This document shows, piece after piece, positions 48,844-58,299 of a stretch of DNA of 64,000 nt. The notes beneath the pieces were generated by a model. The model saw only the letters and a program-made list of their open reading frames with translations. It had not been told where the DNA came from and searched no databases. Positions within the stretch are counted from its first letter, which is position 1. Each line of letters starts with the position of its first letter. A program made the position numbers and the translations under genes. The stretch spans positions 1-64,000 of the forward strand of contig CAJTNC010000015.1 in the NCBI GenBank assembly GCA_910577955.1, written 5' to 3'. Origin of the DNA: an uncultured Lachnospiraceae bacterium. GTDB taxonomy: Bacteria; Bacillota; Clostridia; Lachnospirales; Lachnospiraceae.

Positions 48844-49653
48844 TTACTCCCGCCTTTCCTTTTGAACCGTACTTATCACTTCTTTTGCCGCCTCTTTAAA
48901 TTCCGCCGCACTTCTGGCGGATCTCTTATAAACCGCCACCGGTTTGGAAGCATCCTGCGCCCACTCGATCGAAGCATCCACATGGATAAAGGAATCAAAA
49001 ACACGGATCTCCTGATATCCCCCCAGAATCTCTCTGGTCTGCCTGTAATAATTTTTCCGTTCATCCACCTTTGTGATCAGCACTCCCAAAACCTGCGCCT
49101 GCGTCATATCCTGAAGCCCGCCCAGAAAATCGAACATATTAGCCAATCCGAACAACCCCCAGGGCGACGCCTCCACCGGTACGATGACGTAGTCCGAAGC
49201 GCACAAAATATTGATCACCCAAGTCCCCAGAGTGGGGGGCGCATCGATCAGAATATAATCATATCCCCCCTTCTCTTTGAGACCCTCCAGACATTTTTTC
49301 AAGACAAACTCTCTCTGCATCATCATAAAAAGTTCATACTCGATCTGGCTCATCAGAAGAGACGACGGTATCAGATCAAGGTTCTCATAAGGCGTAGCTG
49401 CAATATATTCCTGCAGATCCTTTTTATTCCGAATGCCGTGATAGAGATTTTTCTCTCCCGCCGCCATCTCAAGCACCCTCTCCTCGTCAAAAAATGATAG
49501 AGACAGGTTGAGCTGCATATCGCCGTCTATCAAAAGAACTCTCTTTCCCTCCGCCGCCAATTCATAGCCGAGATTCGCGCAGGAAGTAGATTTCCCGCTT
49601 CCTCCTTTGTTGTTCGTAAAACATATTGTCACAGCAGAACGACCTTTTCCCAT
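48844..49653 (-). CDS. ParA/Soj/McdA-type positioning ATPase
   Basis: A 269-aa ATPase. The deviant Walker A is NNKGGSGKSTSCANLGYELA with the signature Lys (KGGSGKST at 16-23); Walker A' LLIDGDMQLNLS; Walker B YDYILIDAPPTLG. No N-terminal HTH, so it is the small type used for plasmids, chromosomes, carboxysomes and other cargo. I chose the ATG with GAGAGGA upstream; a GTG 10 codons earlier overlaps the kinase stop. It follows the fuculokinase by 26 bases, so it is transcribed with the fucose genes, and only a PHP gene separates it from the microcompartment operon. No plasmid replication or parS-like repeats are nearby. Confidence 0.9.
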   Translation of the reverse strand: MGKGRSAVTICFTNNKGGSGKSTSCANLGYELAAEGKRVLLIDGDMQLNLSLSFFDEERVLEMAAGEKNLYHGIRNKKDLQEYIAATPYENLDLIPSSLLMSQIEYELFMMMQREFVLKKCLEGLKEKGGYDYILIDAPPTLGTWVINILCASDYVIVPVEASPWGLFGLANMFDFLGGLQDMTQAQVLGVLITKVDERKNYYRQTREILGGYQEIRVFDSFIHVDASIEWAQDASKPVAVYKRSARSAAEFKEAAKEVISTVQKERRE

Positions 49654-49679
49654 TGCAGTGTCCTCTCCGTCATCTTTCT

Positions 49680-51083
49680 TCACTGATAAATCTTGATCTC
49701 AAAAGATTCCGCCACGCACTGTCTCGCTGCTTTCAGACTCTCGAAAAGCCCCTCCTCGATCATCTGTGTCAGGATATTACCTAACGCCGTAGCCTCCCCC
49801 GGCCCTGCGTGCACCGGAACCTTCGTATATTTTGCAGTCAGTTCGTTCAGGTATACCGCATTGGAACCGCCGCCGATGATGTGGATTCTGTCATAACTCC
49901 TGCCCACCAACTTTTCGATCTCCTGCAGCTTTTGTGCATAACATTTTGCAAGGCTGTTGTATACGACGCAGGCCAATTCCGAAAGCGTTTCCGGCACAGC
50001 CTGAGATGTTCTTCTGCAGTAATCTTTGATCTCCTCCGCCATATCTTCCGGCGACAGGAAACAATCATCCTGACAATCCACGATGGAGTCAATAGTCTCT
50101 TTGGACGCCTGATCGCACAGCTCGCCGTAGGACATATCCGGAGCCAGCTTATTCCGCACAGACTGAATCATCCACAGCCCCATGATATTTGCCAGATAGG
50201 TGATCCTTCCCCCGTAGCCGCCTTCGTTGGTAAAGTTGGCCTCCTTGCTCTTCGCAGAACAATCCGCGTCTTTCCTCTCCACGCCCATGAGAGACCAGGT
50301 GCCGGAACTGATATAGCACACATCTTCATCATCGGTGGGAATCGCCATCACCGCGGATGCCGTGTCATGAGTAGGCGGAAGTACAACCTGACAGTCGTAT
50401 CCCACCGCCTCTTGCACCTCTTTTGTCAAGGAACCGATCTTTGTCCCCGGCATGCATATTTTCCGGAATATATTTTTATTGAATCCAAGCTTCTCTATCA
50501 ATTCAAGATCCCAGTCTCTCGTGGCAGGATCCACAAGCTGTCCCGTGGTAGCCTCCGAATATTCCTGCACCTTGTTTCCACAGAGTTTATAGTGGAAGTA
50601 ATCCGGAATCATCAGCATTGCCGCCGCTTTTTCCATATGCTCCGGATGTTCCTTTTTGACCGCCATCAACTGATAGATCGTATTATAGATCGCTTTCTGG
50701 ATTCCCGTCCTCGCATACAGATCATCCTCGCTTATGATGCGATAAACCTCTTCGTCCATACCGTCCGTTCTGTGATCCCTGTATCCCACAGTCTTTCCTA
50801 CGATGTTGTCCTCTTCATCAAGCAGAACAAAATCCACGCCCCATGTGTCGATCCCGACGCTCACCGGTATTTTGTCCGCTTCTTTACATTTTTTCATCCC
50901 CTCTATAATTTCGCGGAACAATCTCTCCACATCCCAGCATAGCGTTCCATCTATATCATCCATACCGTTCCAGAAGCGATACACTTCCTCCAGTACTATT
51001 TTTCCATCCTGCACACTTCCTAAAATATGTCTCCCGCTGGAAGCTCCGATATCAATCGCCAGAAAATACTTTGCCTGTTCCAT
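49680..51083 (-). CDS. RhaB-type FGGY carbohydrate kinase, probably L-fuculokinase
   Basis: A 467-aa sugar kinase: YFLAIDIGASSGRHILG (ATP site), VGIDTWGVDFVLLDEE (sugar-binding Asp), SSGTWSLMGVE and IHIIGGGSNAVYLNELTA. By sequence feel it is of the rhamnulokinase type. Its operon has fucose isomerase and mutarotase and no rhamnose isomerase, so L-fuculose is the likely substrate. Dual use for rhamnulose cannot be excluded. AAGGAG precedes the ATG. It is 18 bases downstream of fucU. Confidence 0.88.
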   Translation of the reverse strand: MEQAKYFLAIDIGASSGRHILGSVQDGKIVLEEVYRFWNGMDDIDGTLCWDVERLFREIIEGMKKCKEADKIPVSVGIDTWGVDFVLLDEEDNIVGKTVGYRDHRTDGMDEEVYRIISEDDLYARTGIQKAIYNTIYQLMAVKKEHPEHMEKAAAMLMIPDYFHYKLCGNKVQEYSEATTGQLVDPATRDWDLELIEKLGFNKNIFRKICMPGTKIGSLTKEVQEAVGYDCQVVLPPTHDTASAVMAIPTDDEDVCYISSGTWSLMGVERKDADCSAKSKEANFTNEGGYGGRITYLANIMGLWMIQSVRNKLAPDMSYGELCDQASKETIDSIVDCQDDCFLSPEDMAEEIKDYCRRTSQAVPETLSELACVVYNSLAKCYAQKLQEIEKLVGRSYDRIHIIGGGSNAVYLNELTAKYTKVPVHAGPGEATALGNILTQMIEEGLFESLKAARQCVAESFEIKIYQ

Positions 51084-51101
51084 TCCCCTGCTCCTTCCCT
51101 C

Positions 51102-51542
51102 TTAATCCGTCACAACGCCTTTTTGCAGCATAACATTAGCATAGAGCGCCGATTCGCCGGTGGCTATGATCGCATAAGCAGTCTTTGCCTCATCATAAAA
51201 TGCAAACCGCTCGATATTGCCCACAGCATCACTGCCGCGTTTATCGTATTTCCCGACGATCTCCTTGTATGTATCCCAGATCGGGGTCTCCACATCATCT
51301 CCGGGCACCACTTCCATCAGGCTTACAGGCCGCTCTACATAAGTGTCAAGCGGGAACACCTGCAGGATCGCATCTAAAAGCTCCGGCACACCGTGCCCGT
51401 CGCAGCGGATCACGATCGCATTTTTCCCCATAGACTCCGCCGGAAAATTGCCGTCAGAAATCACCAGTCTGTCACTGTGTCCCATCTCTGCCAGAATTTT
51501 TAACAGCTCCGGAGAAAGTATTTTCGGAATACCCTTTAACAT
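51102..51542 (-). CDS. fucU: L-fucose mutarotase (RbsD/FucU family)
   Basis: A 146-aa cytoplasmic enzyme that interconverts alpha and beta L-fucopyranose for the isomerase. MLKGIPKILSPELLKILAEM, then GHSDRLVISDGNFPAES (catalytic His/Asp), and RFAFYDEAKTAYAIIATGE are FucU hallmarks, and the fucose operon confirms it over ribose pyranase. AGGAGGT lies upstream of ATG. Confidence 0.92.
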   Translation of the reverse strand: MLKGIPKILSPELLKILAEMGHSDRLVISDGNFPAESMGKNAIVIRCDGHGVPELLDAILQVFPLDTYVERPVSLMEVVPGDDVETPIWDTYKEIVGKYDKRGSDAVGNIERFAFYDEAKTAYAIIATGESALYANVMLQKGVVTD

Positions 51543-51567
51543 AAATATCTACCTCCTATTTGAAAGA

Positions 51568-51591
51568 AGGACACACCACAGGGTGTGTCCT
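51568..51591 (-). terminator. Intercistronic hairpin between the binding-protein gene and fucU
   Basis: AGGACACACC pairs perfectly with GGTGTGTCCT around a 4-base ACAG loop. It lies 24 bases past the stop of the sugar-binding protein and 26 bases before fucU. It likely stabilises or partly ends the upstream message so that the binding protein outproduces the downstream enzymes. Confidence 0.65.
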
Positions 51592-51614
51592 CCCGATTTA
51601 GTTATTGCTATTTC

Positions 51615-52760
51615 TTATTTGCCGTACAGGTTATCCCAGATTGCAGGATCATCAATATTGTCGGCTGTGTACCACTGGCAGCCTGTATCTGTATCAGACA
51701 CGGATTTACCCTGTGCTGCATCGTACAGAGTCTGAACCAGAATTTCGCCCATTGCTACAGGAGCCTGTGTAATGGAACCAAGCAGAACGCCGTCTCTTAC
51801 AGCCTGAATCTGAGCTGCACCGGAGTCAAAGCCTGCTGCTACAACTGTGTCGCCGATCTCGCTGTGGTTTTCAGCTGCGGTAACAATAGCGTTTGCAGAA
51901 TGCTCATTGGAGCCGTATAATGCGATGATGCCTTTCTCGCCTAACAGGGAGTTAACATCTGCAACGGACATAGCGGAGTCAACCTGCTGAGGAACGCGAA
52001 CGTCGATAACCACATTTGCGCCGTCGGTCTTCTCGCATTTGGAATCGTTGATGTATCTCTCGTTGCCGACAACAGTTGCCGTATGGCCATCTGCTACTGC
52101 CAACTCAGCAAACTTGTCGATGAAACCAAGACCTCTGTTTACAACGGACTCGGAAACGGAATCCTGTGCAACAACGCCAACGCGTACTGTGCCGTCGATT
52201 TTGTCTTTCACAGCTTCATAAACTTTCTCTGCTGCCATAGCGCCTGCCGCATAGTTGTCTGTGGAGCAGTTAGCAAGAACGGATCCTTCCGGAGCTCCCG
52301 GAACACCGGAGTCAAAACCGACTACAGGAATACCCTTATCCAGACATGTCTGTAACTGTGCCATCAGTGTATCTGTGCTGAGGGCCGCCAGACCGATTGC
52401 CGTAGGATTGGAGTTCAGAGCGTTCTCCACCTGCTGTACCTGCTGGTCATAGTTGGACTCACTGTCCGGACCTACAAAGTTAACGGATACGCCAAGCTCT
52501 GCTGCCTTGCTCTCCACACCCTGCTTTACTGCCTGCCAGTACTCATGCTGCAGACCTTTGGATACGATCTCAAAAGACATCTGACCTGCGTCTGCTGCAG
52601 GTTCCTCTGCTGCGGGTTCTTCCGCTGCCGGTTCCTCTGCTGCGGGTTCTTCCGCTGCCGGTGCATTTGTCTCTTCTGTGCTGCCGTTGTTTCCACAACC
52701 TGCCAACAGAGTTGCTGCCATTGCTGCTGTGAGCAATACTGCTAATACTTTCTTTTTCAT
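51615..52760 (-). CDS. RbsB-type sugar-binding lipoprotein (probable L-fucose)
   Basis: A 381-aa ABC importer binding protein. Signal with lipobox LLAGC (Cys22), then a linker of AAEEP repeats (about 30-60) that spaces it from the membrane, then a periplasmic-binding-protein type 1 domain: SKGLQHEYWQAVKQG, GPDSESNYDQQVQQVEN, GIPVVGFDSGVPGA, IIALYGSNEHSANAI and VAAGFDSGAAQIQA. The neighbouring fucose genes point to L-fucose. GGAGG precedes the ATG. Placing the binding protein after the permease is usual for ribose-type systems. Confidence 0.9.
   Translation of the reverse strand: MKKKVLAVLLTAAMAATLLAGCGNNGSTEETNAPAAEEPAAEEPAAEEPAAEEPAADAGQMSFEIVSKGLQHEYWQAVKQGVESKAAELGVSVNFVGPDSESNYDQQVQQVENALNSNPTAIGLAALSTDTLMAQLQTCLDKGIPVVGFDSGVPGAPEGSVLANCSTDNYAAGAMAAEKVYEAVKDKIDGTVRVGVVAQDSVSESVVNRGLGFIDKFAELAVADGHTATVVGNERYINDSKCEKTDGANVVIDVRVPQQVDSAMSVADVNSLLGEKGIIALYGSNEHSANAIVTAAENHSEIGDTVVAAGFDSGAAQIQAVRDGVLLGSITQAPVAMGEILVQTLYDAAQGKSVSDTDTGCQWYTADNIDDPAIWDNLYGK
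52601..52660. repeat. Exact 30-bp tandem duplication encoding the AAEEP linker
   Basis: The 30 bases at 52601-52630 are repeated without change at 52631-52660, with partial copies either side. They encode AAEEPAAEEP units of the binding-protein linker. Copy-number change would alter linker length in frame. Confidence 0.85.
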
Positions 52761-52849
52761 AAAAGAAGCCTCCTTTTTAAAAAATTTAATAGTTTCTATT
52801 GTAAATCGCTTTTGCGATGTACAAACATAATAACAATAAATTACCAAAG

Positions 52850-53851
52850 TTATGCCAACCGTTTGTTCTTTAATACGTCAATATATACAGCAATGATAAG
52901 TACCAGCCCGATAATAACCTGCTGCCAGTTAGCCTGTAAACCGACCATGGGAAGTCCCAGCTGCAGCACCGACATCAAGAATACGCCGATGATCGTTCCG
53001 GATATGGTTCCCATACCGCCGCTCATGGATGTTCCGCCGATGATCGCGCCGCCGATCGCATTTAACTCAATACCGCCGCCGCCGCCCGGTATCATGGACT
53101 GGAATGCGGAACTGTAAGCCAAAGCTGCAAGCCCGGTGAAAACACCGGAGATCATATAAGCCAGCGTCTGGTATTTCGCCACATTGACACCGGAAAGCCT
53201 TGTGGCTTCCTTGTTGCTGCCGATGGCGATGATATAACGTCCCGGCCTGCTCTTATTCAGGAAAATGCTCATCACAACAGCCAGGATCAGAACCCACAAA
53301 AGTCCTATAGGAACCTTTGTCCCTCCCACATCCATCTTGAAAATCAGACGTGTCCAACCATTGGGAGCCTTCGCAGACGGCCAGGTAATACTGGAATTTC
53401 CGGTAATGATCGCACCCATTCCCCGGACGATCATCATCGTACACAGTGTAGCCAGAAACGGCGCATGTCCGCCCTTTGAAACGATCAGTCCGTTGATGGT
53501 TCCCACAAGCAGACCACAGAGCACCGTCACCACGATACCCACGATGACCGGAGTCTCCTGTTTTGTGATCAGATAACCGCCCACCAGTGCATAACAGAAC
53601 ATCCCTGTACCAATGGAGAGGTCTACGCCTCCCGTAATCAGGCAGAACGTAACGCCAATACCCAGAAGCGCCAGATAATACGTGCAGTCCAAGACGCTCA
53701 AAAGCGTTGAATACTGACGAAAGGCGCTGCTTGCAACGCTGAAAACTACCACCAGCAGGATCAGCACGAGCACAACTACTATCTTTTGCAAACCTACTGC
53801 TTTTACAAGCGGATTGTTTGTAAAAGCATTTCCTTTTTTCTTCTCTGACAT
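52850..53851 (-). CDS. Ribose-type ABC transporter permease (RbsC family), first of two
   Basis: A 333-aa membrane protein with about nine helices. Family motifs: CLITGGVDLSIGTGMFCYAL, LCTMMIVRGMGAIIT, GRYIIAIGSNKEATRLSGVN (cytoplasmic loop for the ATPase) and GGAIIGGTSMSGGMGTISGT. GGAGGAGAGGA precedes ATG. It pairs with the permease at 55379-56395; the two flank the ATPase gene, suggesting a heterodimeric channel. Confidence 0.92.
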   Translation of the reverse strand: MSEKKKGNAFTNNPLVKAVGLQKIVVVLVLILLVVVFSVASSAFRQYSTLLSVLDCTYYLALLGIGVTFCLITGGVDLSIGTGMFCYALVGGYLITKQETPVIVGIVVTVLCGLLVGTINGLIVSKGGHAPFLATLCTMMIVRGMGAIITGNSSITWPSAKAPNGWTRLIFKMDVGGTKVPIGLLWVLILAVVMSIFLNKSRPGRYIIAIGSNKEATRLSGVNVAKYQTLAYMISGVFTGLAALAYSSAFQSMIPGGGGGIELNAIGGAIIGGTSMSGGMGTISGTIIGVFLMSVLQLGLPMVGLQANWQQVIIGLVLIIAVYIDVLKNKRLA

Positions 53852-53863
53852 AGTCCTCTCCTC

Positions 53864-55357
53864 CTAATCCCTAAGCGTCGCCGCGTGCATGATTCTTTCC
53901 TGAGTCGCCTCCGAAATATCAAGCTCCCCGGTCTTTTTGCCTTCGCACATCACCACGATTCGATCACTCATACGCAAAATCTCCGTCATTTCAGATGAAA
54001 TCATGATGATGGATTTGCCTTGGGCGGCCAGCTCGCTCATCAACTGATAAATCTCGCTCTTGGCCCCTACGTCAATGCCTCGGGTAGGTTCATCAAAAAT
54101 CAGAATATCACAGTTTCTCACCAACCACTTTGCAATAACCACCTTCTGCTGGTTTCCTCCGGAAAGATTCACCACAAGCTGATCCACGCTCGGAGTCTTG
54201 GTCTTTAATGTCTCTACATACTGCTGCGCAACCTCGTCCTCTTTCTTCTTATCGATAAACATGCCCTTCATAAAGTTTTCAAGGCTCGCCATCGTCGAAT
54301 TTTCCGCAACAGTCTTTCCTACTACGATACCGTAGCGCTTTCTGTCCTCGGACAGATAACCGATGCCGTATTTCACCGCATCCTGAGGCGTCTTTATATC
54401 CACCTTATTGCCGTTTACATAGACGTCGCCGCTCTCTTTGGGATCGGCGCCGAATAAAGCTCTTGCCGTCTCGGTCCTTCCCGCTCCCATCAGTCCGGAG
54501 AAGCCCAGAATCTCACCCTTGCGAAGTTCAAAACTTACGTCTCTCACCATCTTTCCCGCATTCAGGTGTTCCACTTTCAATACCACAGGCGCATCCTTAG
54601 GCACCGCGCTCTCTGTTTTCGGATCTTCATAAATCACACGACCCACCATCATGTTGATGATGTCGTCCTTTGTAGAATCCTTAGTGATCAGCGTCCCCAC
54701 ATAACCGCCGTCACGCATAACGGTCACCCTGTCTGTGATCACTTTGATCTCATCCATACGATGGGAGATATATACGATCCCCATCTGTTTGTTCCGAAGA
54801 TCTCTGATGATCTTGAACAGTTCCTCAATCTCCGCCTCCGTCAAAGCTGCGGAGGGTTCGTCAAATACAATGACTTTCGCATCATGGGAGATAGCCTTCG
54901 CAATCTCACACATCTGCTGTTTTCCTACTGTCAGACGGCTCATTGTCTCCTTCGGATCAATATCGATGCCCAACTGGTCAAACAGTTTTTTGGCCTCTTC
55001 ATTCATCTTCTTATCGTCGATCAGTTTGCCTTTCATAAACTCGCGGCCGATAAAAATGTTCTGAGCTACCGTCAGGTGTCCCATCATATTTAATTCCTGA
55101 TGCACGATAACGATACCGGCATCCTGTGCCTCTCTCGGGTTGGTAAACTCCACCTCTTTCCCCTCGTATGTAATCGTGCCGGAGTCCTTGCTGTAGATAC
55201 CGGTAAGCACCTTCATCAGGGTTGACTTTCCGGCCCCGTTTTCGCCCATCAGCGCATGTACTTCGCCTTTTCTGACCTCCAGATTCACATGGTCCAACGC
55301 ATGCACGCCGGGGAACGATTTGTCAATGCCTTTCATGGTTAAAATTACGTCGCCCAT
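53864..55357 (-). CDS. Sugar ABC transporter ATP-binding protein (RbsA/MglA type, two ABC domains)
   Basis: A 497-aa protein with two nucleotide-binding domains. First: GENGAGKSTLMKVLTGI Walker A, LTVGKQQMCEIAKAI signature, VIVFDEPSAALTE Walker B. Second: the Walker A is replaced by GLMGAGRTETARALFG, LSGGNQQKVVIAKWL signature, ILIFDEPTRGIDVG Walker B. This degenerate second P-loop is normal for the family. It energises import through the flanking permeases. Confidence 0.93.
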   Translation of the reverse strand: MGDVILTMKGIDKSFPGVHALDHVNLEVRKGEVHALMGENGAGKSTLMKVLTGIYSKDSGTITYEGKEVEFTNPREAQDAGIVIVHQELNMMGHLTVAQNIFIGREFMKGKLIDDKKMNEEAKKLFDQLGIDIDPKETMSRLTVGKQQMCEIAKAISHDAKVIVFDEPSAALTEAEIEELFKIIRDLRNKQMGIVYISHRMDEIKVITDRVTVMRDGGYVGTLITKDSTKDDIINMMVGRVIYEDPKTESAVPKDAPVVLKVEHLNAGKMVRDVSFELRKGEILGFSGLMGAGRTETARALFGADPKESGDVYVNGNKVDIKTPQDAVKYGIGYLSEDRKRYGIVVGKTVAENSTMASLENFMKGMFIDKKKEDEVAQQYVETLKTKTPSVDQLVVNLSGGNQQKVVIAKWLVRNCDILIFDEPTRGIDVGAKSEIYQLMSELAAQGKSIIMISSEMTEILRMSDRIVVMCEGKKTGELDISEATQERIMHAATLRD

Positions 55358-55378
55358 TCTTCTTTCTCCCCTTTCCGC

Positions 55379-56395
55379 TTAGTTGCGTCTGCTTCTGCTG
55401 CGCAAATCCGTATACACTACCGTCAGAACGATAAGGCCGGTAATAATGTACTGGTAATTGATCTGGAAGCCCATTGCCATGATGCCTTCCTGCAGAAGGG
55501 CAATGATCAGCACACCGATCAGCGTTCCGCTGATGGACGCTATACCTCCGGTCATGGAGGTTCCGCCCATGACACAGCCTGCGATCGCTTCGTTGTTAAA
55601 AGTATCGCCGAGCCCGGGCAGTACCGTAGTATTTTTTGCCACATAGAAGATAGCTGCCATGCCTGCCAGCGTTCCGCAGATCACATAGGCCAGCGTCTCC
55701 CACTTTTTGGTGTTTACACCGGAAAGCCTCACCGCTTCCCTGTTGCTTCCGATGCTCAAAATATAGCGTCCGGCCATAGTCTTGTTTAAGATAACAGCAC
55801 AAATGATCGCCGCAAAAATCAGGATAAATAACCCGACCGGAATCTCTACAGTTCCTACTTTTACACCTACAAGGTTCCTGAACCATCCGTTGGGATCCCC
55901 GGCCTGAGGCCAGCTCACGGACTGCGTTTTTGTAAATATGGAACCAATTCCTTTGGCAAGCATCATACTCGCCATCGAGGTGATAAACGACGGCAGTCCG
56001 GCATAGGACACCAGTACGCCGTTGAGAAGACCGAACGCTGTGCCCACCAGAATACAGATGATCAGGCAGACCGGCAAGGGCCATCCCTTTGATGTCAGAA
56101 GATATCCCGAAACCAACGCCCCGCAGAACATCACCGGGCCGATGGAAAAATCAATTCCACCGGTGGCGATGACAAAAGTTACCCCCAGAGATAAGAAGCC
56201 CATGAAATATGCATATTTTAACAGGCTGATCAGTCTGGCAAAACTCACAAAGTTCGCATTAGCCTTCAGCATAGGCGTAATGAGCGCAAACAGGAGATAC
56301 AGCAGTACCATAACGCACAACAGTACTATTCTGTTCAATCCGATCTTCTTGACGATTGGATTTTGTTTGAATTTTTCAAATTTGTTTTTATCCAC
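55379..56395 (-). CDS. Ribose-type ABC transporter permease (RbsC family), second
   Basis: A 338-aa membrane permease paralogous to the one at 52850: VIATGGIDFSIGPVMFCGAL, SMASMMLAKGIGSIFT, GRYILSIGSNREAVRLSGVN and AGCVMGGTSMTGGIASISGT. GTG start with GGAGGAG 7 bases upstream. It follows fucI by 44 bases. Confidence 0.92.
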   Translation of the reverse strand: MDKNKFEKFKQNPIVKKIGLNRIVLLCVMVLLYLLFALITPMLKANANFVSFARLISLLKYAYFMGFLSLGVTFVIATGGIDFSIGPVMFCGALVSGYLLTSKGWPLPVCLIICILVGTAFGLLNGVLVSYAGLPSFITSMASMMLAKGIGSIFTKTQSVSWPQAGDPNGWFRNLVGVKVGTVEIPVGLFILIFAAIICAVILNKTMAGRYILSIGSNREAVRLSGVNTKKWETLAYVICGTLAGMAAIFYVAKNTTVLPGLGDTFNNEAIAGCVMGGTSMTGGIASISGTLIGVLIIALLQEGIMAMGFQINYQYIITGLIVLTVVYTDLRSRSRRN

Positions 56396-56439
56396 TTTGT
56401 CTCCTCCGAATAAATCTATCTGTTAAATAGGCGCTCATC

Positions 56440-58242
56440 CTATTTGATCGTCTTGTACATCGGGCCGTAAGCGTCACAAGCTCTGAAATCCTGCCCTTCT
56501 CTGCAGGAACCGAACGCATTCCAAGCTGCCGGACGGAAGATCTTTTCTTCCGGCACATTGTGCATGCATACCGGGATTCTCAAAATCGAAGCCAGAGAGA
56601 TCAGGTCTGCACCGATATGCCCGTAACTGATTGCGCCGTGGTTAGCGCCCCAGTTATTCATTACATCGTAAGCTGTCTTAAAGTAACCTTCTCCGGTACA
56701 TCTGGGAGCAAACCATGTGCAGGGCCATGTATAGTCGGTACGTTTCCAGAGCGTATCGGAAACCTTCTCCGGAAGATTTACAGTCCATCCCTCAGCGATC
56801 TGAAGAACAGGTCCTAAATTCTTCACAAGGTTCAGACGGATCATTGTCACAGGCATCTCTGTCTTTGTCTCAAATCTGGAAGAGAAGCCGCCGCCGCGGA
56901 AATAACCGAAGTCTGCAGAACACCATTCCGTTGCGTTCATGATAGCGTCCTGATCCTCTTTGGTCACTTCATACCAAGGTTTGATCACGCCGTTGCCGTC
57001 AGCGTCTTTCGCTTCGCCGCAGGCATCCAGACAAGCCGCGCCGGAGTTGATCAGATGGATAAATCCGTCAGCCTCTTTCGCGTGTCCTTCTATATCGTAA
57101 CCTGTCACTCTCTTCACCGCGTCGCCGCTCCAGTATGTACGAACATCCGCAAAGATCTGGGCGCGATTTGTCAGAAGCTTCATGAACAACATGCCGAGAC
57201 CGTTCAGTACGTCGTTCTCTGTCGCCAGAATATAAGGCTCCCTTGCCCCTTCCCAGTCGAAGGAAGTATTTAAAAGAGCTTCCGGGAAGTCACAGTTGGG
57301 ATAGAAATCCGTCCACTGGCGCTGTCCCTGGAATCCGGCAGCGATGGCATTGTGCCCAACCATCTCTTCCTCGCAGCCTTCCGGCAGATTCTGATTGCCG
57401 TTCATCAGGTCTTTGATAATAACCATCATCTTCACAACGAATTCCCAAGTCTCCTCTTTCTTTTCGTCGGAAGCTTTCACAAAGTCAGGGTTCTTATCAA
57501 GGCCTTCCTTACATTTTTCTTTTGTCCATTTCAAAGCTTTCTCATACTCTGCCTTGTCATAGATCTCCTCCGTCATGCGGCGGATGATCTCTACCTCGTC
57601 CACAGATTCCACACGCATGCCAAGGTATTCCTCGATAAATGCCGGATCAATGATGGAACCGCCGATACCCATTGTCACGGAACCGATCTGCAGATAGGAT
57701 TTTCCTCTCATTGTAGCCGCCGCAACCGCCGCACGGCCAAACCGGAGGAGTTTTTCTTTTACATCTTCCGGAATAGAAGTATCATCCGCTTCCTGAACCT
57801 CATGGCCGTAAATGCCGAAAGCCGGAAGTCCCTTCTGCGCATGAGTGGCGAGTACGGATGCCAGATACACAGCGCCCGGGCGCTCTGTCCCGTTGAATCC
57901 CCATACGGCTTTGATCGTCATGGGATCCATGTCCATCGTCTCAGCGCCATAGCACCAGCAAGGTGTTACGGTCAATGTAATGTCAACGTTTTCTTTCTTA
58001 AACTTTGCCGCACAAGCTGCCGCTTCACCGACGCGTCCGATCGTTGTGTCTGCAATAACTACCTTAACGGGTTCGCCGTTTGAATATTTTAAATTCTCCT
58101 CAAACAATTTAGCAGCCGATTTTGCCATGTTCATGGTCTGCTCTTCCAGAGATTCCCTTACTTTTAACACCCCTCTACGCCCGTCAATGGTCGGTCTGAT
58201 ACCAATAACAGGATATTCACCCACTAATCTGTTCTTTGCCAT
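56440..58242 (-). CDS. fucI: L-fucose isomerase
   Basis: A 600-aa cytoplasmic manganese enzyme converting L-fucose to L-fuculose. GIRPTIDGRRGVLKVRESLEE at the N-terminus, TPCWCYGAETMDMD, MRGKSYLQIGSVTMGIGGS and NWGANHGAISYGHIG (metal-site region) are diagnostic; length equals the family norm of about 590-600. It is the first gene of the leftward fucose operon. AAGGAGG precedes ATG. The gap 58243-58442 to the divergent araC-type gene must hold its promoter, but I could not settle on a clear -35. Confidence 0.95.
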   Translation of the reverse strand: MAKNRLVGEYPVIGIRPTIDGRRGVLKVRESLEEQTMNMAKSAAKLFEENLKYSNGEPVKVVIADTTIGRVGEAAACAAKFKKENVDITLTVTPCWCYGAETMDMDPMTIKAVWGFNGTERPGAVYLASVLATHAQKGLPAFGIYGHEVQEADDTSIPEDVKEKLLRFGRAAVAAATMRGKSYLQIGSVTMGIGGSIIDPAFIEEYLGMRVESVDEVEIIRRMTEEIYDKAEYEKALKWTKEKCKEGLDKNPDFVKASDEKKEETWEFVVKMMVIIKDLMNGNQNLPEGCEEEMVGHNAIAAGFQGQRQWTDFYPNCDFPEALLNTSFDWEGAREPYILATENDVLNGLGMLFMKLLTNRAQIFADVRTYWSGDAVKRVTGYDIEGHAKEADGFIHLINSGAACLDACGEAKDADGNGVIKPWYEVTKEDQDAIMNATEWCSADFGYFRGGGFSSRFETKTEMPVTMIRLNLVKNLGPVLQIAEGWTVNLPEKVSDTLWKRTDYTWPCTWFAPRCTGEGYFKTAYDVMNNWGANHGAISYGHIGADLISLASILRIPVCMHNVPEEKIFRPAAWNAFGSCREGQDFRACDAYGPMYKTIK

Positions 58243-58299
58243 CTAAATAACCTCCTTTTCCCTTGCGAAATATTTATACTAATATTTTGATTATAATGG

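Noticed and set aside
48844..49653. ParA as part of an integrated plasmid or phage
   Set aside because: No replication, integrase or parS-like repeats are near it, and it is joined by short gaps to the fucose operon.
49809..50942. A 377-codon plus-strand frame opposite the FGGY kinase
   Set aside because: Antisense shadow of a clear kinase gene; composition is His/Arg/Leu-rich with no start signal.
49680..51083. Calling the kinase rhaB outright
   Set aside because: It is RhaB-like in sequence, but the operon has fucose isomerase and mutarotase and no rhamnose isomerase, so the gene symbol was withheld.
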